Below are positions 6,345 through 7,880 of a DNA stretch of 7,880 nucleotides, in pieces; positions within the stretch are counted from its first letter, which is position 1, and each line of letters opens with the position of its first letter. The notes under the pieces are model-generated. The model ran no database searches, was not told where the DNA came from, and saw only the letters and a list, made by a program, of their open reading frames with translations. Source of the stretch: Bacillota bacterium (GTDB taxonomy: Bacteria > Bacillota > Clostridia > Acetivibrionales > DTU013); assembly GCA_023411715.1 (NCBI GenBank), contig JAEYOM010000160.1:1-7880 (forward strand), written 5' to 3'. A program made the position numbers and the translations under genes.

Positions 6345-7232
6345 TTATTTTCTAAAATCCTTTGGAAGCTTTCCGGTGTATTTTTTAAAGCAGCTTATGA
6401 AGTGAGGCAGGCTGAAGAAACCGCAGTCTCCGGCAATATCGATTATCTTTTTCTCTGTTTCGAGAAGCATTTTAGATGCCTGTACAATTCGAATTTTATT
6501 TATATATTCCATTGGCGTTGAACCTAAATACCGTTTGAAGACGAGATTGAAATTTGATGAGCTCATATTGACAAGAGATGCAAGTTCTTCTAATTTTATT
6601 TTCGTATGATAGTTTGATTTTATGTATTCAAATACAGGAAGGAATAATTTGTAGTTTTTTATCATATTGCGGGTTTCCGAGTTACGTTCCAATTCGAAGC
6701 ATCTGTGAATAACAGCAGTGATTTTCAACAATAATGCCTTGATAATAAGCTTATGTCCCAAGGTCTTTCCCTGATTTTCCCTGAAAATCTCAAATAACGT
6801 ATTAACAAGAATATCATAGTGCTTATTTCCCTGTTCAATTCTGTGATATGACATTTTCCCCAATTCCCAATATATTTGGATACCTTCCATTTCAAACGCA
6901 TATCCTACCCCGCTCCATAATAGATCAGGCATAAACAGTACAACCTGCACGACGACATCTTTATCATTATAGGCAAGATGTATCTCGTTACTGCCAATGA
7001 TAAAAATATCTCCCGCCTTGAAAGAATACTCGCTGCCATCAATAAAGTACGTTCCAGTCCCCTGTTTTATAAAGCATATTTCAATGTATTCATGATAGTG
7101 TAACATAACGCTTGATTTATCAATGCCATAAGTTTCACTTATAACTATGGGAAAATCATCTTTCATTATGTGATTATTTTTTAAAGTTTCCTCAAAGCTA
7201 AATTTCTTATATGTATTTCCTTCAGTTTTCAA
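6345..7232 (-). CDS. AraC-family transcriptional regulator (cupin sensor plus double HTH)
   Basis: A 295-residue DNA-binding protein. The N-terminal part (about 30-110) is a cupin-type sugar-sensing domain, with HYHEYIEICFI (45-55), GTGTYFIDG and FKAGDIFII typical of AraC arms. The C-terminal 100 residues hold two helix-turn-helix units: LEELASLVNMSSSNFNLVFKR (about 214-234) and IIDIAGDCGFFSLPHFISCFKK (263-284). The latter is the conserved AraC signature, ending in TGKLPKDFRK. The start is a TTG at 7230-7232. It is supported by GGGAGTG about 10 bases upstream, while the first ATG inside the frame (residue 23) has no ribosome binding site. The gene is co-directional with and just upstream of the transporter genes, so it most likely activates them in response to their sugar. 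No terminator separates them, so some readthrough is possible. Confidence 0.93.
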   Translation of the reverse strand: MKTEGNTYKKFSFEETLKNNHIMKDDFPIVISETYGIDKSSVMLHYHEYIEICFIKQGTGTYFIDGSEYSFKAGDIFIIGSNEIHLAYNDKDVVVQVVLFMPDLLWSGVGYAFEMEGIQIYWELGKMSYHRIEQGNKHYDILVNTLFEIFRENQGKTLGHKLIIKALLLKITAVIHRCFELERNSETRNMIKNYKLFLPVFEYIKSNYHTKIKLEELASLVNMSSSNFNLVFKRYLGSTPMEYINKIRIVQASKMLLETEKKIIDIAGDCGFFSLPHFISCFKKYTGKLPKDFRK

Positions 7233-7331
7233 AATCGGTTCACTCCCATATTACTTGAAGAGTTAGTTGGTATTCGCTTCTTTATGTACAATAGAAGTAT
7301 TAATAATCCAGATTAAAATAAATATAAATCT

Positions 7332-7346
7332 TTGCATGCGATATCA
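7332..7346 (+). promoter_or_regulatory. cre-like site (CcpA catabolite repression) in the regulator leader
   Basis: TTGCATGCGATATCA fits the Bacillus-type cre consensus WTGNAANCGNWNNCW at all specified positions except one (T instead of A at 7337), with the central CG present. It lies about 45 bases downstream of the candidate AraC -10 and about 100 bases before the AraC start, a position where CcpA acts as a roadblock. This is a by-eye match to a loose consensus. Confidence 0.42.
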
Positions 7347-7391
7347 CATGGGTATTTTAATCACTCAGGAAATACAGATTGCTTTAAATAA

Positions 7392-7400
7392 AGTATAGCA
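7392..7400 (-). promoter_or_regulatory. Candidate extended -10 promoter for the AraC gene
   Basis: On the minus strand TGC-TATACT forms an extended -10 element (TG at 7399-7400, hexamer 7392-7397). The -35 region is poor, as is usual for extended -10 promoters. It gives a leader of about 150 bases before the TTG start. The leader, 7233-7385, has no ORF and holds only the cre-like site. Confidence 0.45.
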
Positions 7401-7440
7401 CAAATATTATTTACGGAATGAATAATAGAGGAAGTATTAT

Positions 7441-7486
7441 TTGCAATAAAAACTCTCAGACAATTTGCCTGAGAGTTTTATTGCAA
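7441..7486 (-). terminator. Terminator of the initiator tRNA gene
   Basis: Bases 7441-7459 and 7469-7486 are reverse complements over 18 pairs with a single extra A in the left arm. The loop is 9 bases. On the minus strand the GC-richer core CTCTCAG/CTGAGAG is followed by TTTTT, a standard intrinsic terminator. The stem begins at the base next to the CCA end of the tRNA. The AT-rich arms make it work in the other direction too. Confidence 0.85.
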
Positions 7487-7563
<77 letters not shown>

Positions 7564-7611
7564 ATATATTGTCTGCCGTTGAAACATCTCGTATCTCAAC
7601 CGCGCTTATAC

Positions 7612-7640
7612 AGTATAACACCGAAAATCCAATATTGCAA
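7612..7640 (-). promoter_or_regulatory. Sigma-70 type promoter of the initiator tRNA gene
   Basis: On the minus strand a -35 TTGCAA (7635-7640) and a -10 TATACT (7612-7617) are separated by exactly 17 bases. The start point would fall near 7605, leaving a 5' leader of about 40 bases to be removed by RNase P at 7563/7564. Confidence 0.72.
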
Positions 7641-7880
7641 GCAAATTGCGAAACAATTTTAAGCCAATTTACGCCACTTTTTATGGCAAAATCAACCACT
7701 CAACAGACCGTAGTCGGTTTTACCCAAGCCGGGATCTTGTCATTTGGTAACTAAGTTAGATCGACCTGATAAAAACGGTTTTCATGAAACAGCATGTTTC
7801 TGAAACATAGATTTATTGATCTTTGACACTTGAATATGTGAGATACCAGGCCCCTTTTGCCCCTTTAGGCCATCATCTTA
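7641..7880. other. Stretch without a recognisable gene
   Basis: No reading frame here looks like a real protein, and no start codon with a ribosome binding site was found. A plus-strand frame running from 7527 overlaps the tRNA and is spurious. Structures seen are the 10-base palindrome TTTCATGAAA (7780-7789), the 15-base palindrome ATGTTTC-T-GAAACAT (7794-7808), and an imperfect short repeat CCCCTTTTG/CCCCTTTAG (7851-7869). These may be an operator for a gene to the right of the window or part of a decayed mobile element. I cannot decide. Confidence 0.4.

Noticed and set aside
411..7232. A hidden novel system among the six minus-strand genes
   Set aside because: All six belong to well-known families and form a coherent sugar uptake and catabolism cluster; only the enzyme combination and the flanks are unusual.

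Overview
This window looks like part of a Firmicutes chromosome, most likely a clostridium. The signs are a fairly AT-rich composition, strong purine-rich ribosome binding sites, intrinsic terminators, a Gram-positive style lipoprotein binding protein, and an AraC regulator placed next to a sugar ABC operon that has no ATPase gene. I cannot name the species.

Layout, left to right. Bases 1-251 hold the plus-strand remnant of an insertion-sequence transposase. Bases 252-410 hold a perfect 14-bp hairpin and a broken copy of the 3' half of an initiator tRNA gene. From 7232 down to 411, all on the minus strand, lies one carbohydrate gene cluster. In transcription order it encodes an AraC-family regulator, two sugar ABC permeases, a lipoprotein solute-binding protein, a GH4 NAD-dependent phospho-beta-glycosidase and a BadF/NAGK-type sugar kinase. 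Bases 7441-7640 hold an intact initiator tRNA-Met gene with its own promoter and terminator, also on the minus strand. The last 240 bases hold no gene I can recognise.

How the genes work together (inference). The binding protein and the two permeases, energised by a shared ATPase encoded elsewhere, would import an unphosphorylated oligosaccharide. GH4 enzymes with a CN-type metal motif act on 6-phospho-beta-glycosides, which normally come from a PTS. No PTS gene is present here, so the kinase may make the phosphorylated substrate after uptake, or may phosphorylate the free sugar released by cleavage. Permease and kinase genes overlap their upstream partners, which suggests translational coupling. 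A strong terminator between the binding-protein gene and the GH4/kinase pair suggests separate dosage of transport and catabolism. Regulatory candidates are the AraC protein and a cre-like site in its leader.

The most unusual structural point is that the cluster lies exactly between the 3' end of tRNA-fMet and a decayed direct copy of that 3' end, with transposase debris just beyond. This resembles an old island boundary, although no integrase gene is visible. I see no wholly new defence or mobile system. The cluster itself is a recognisable sugar-utilisation locus with an uncommon enzyme combination.
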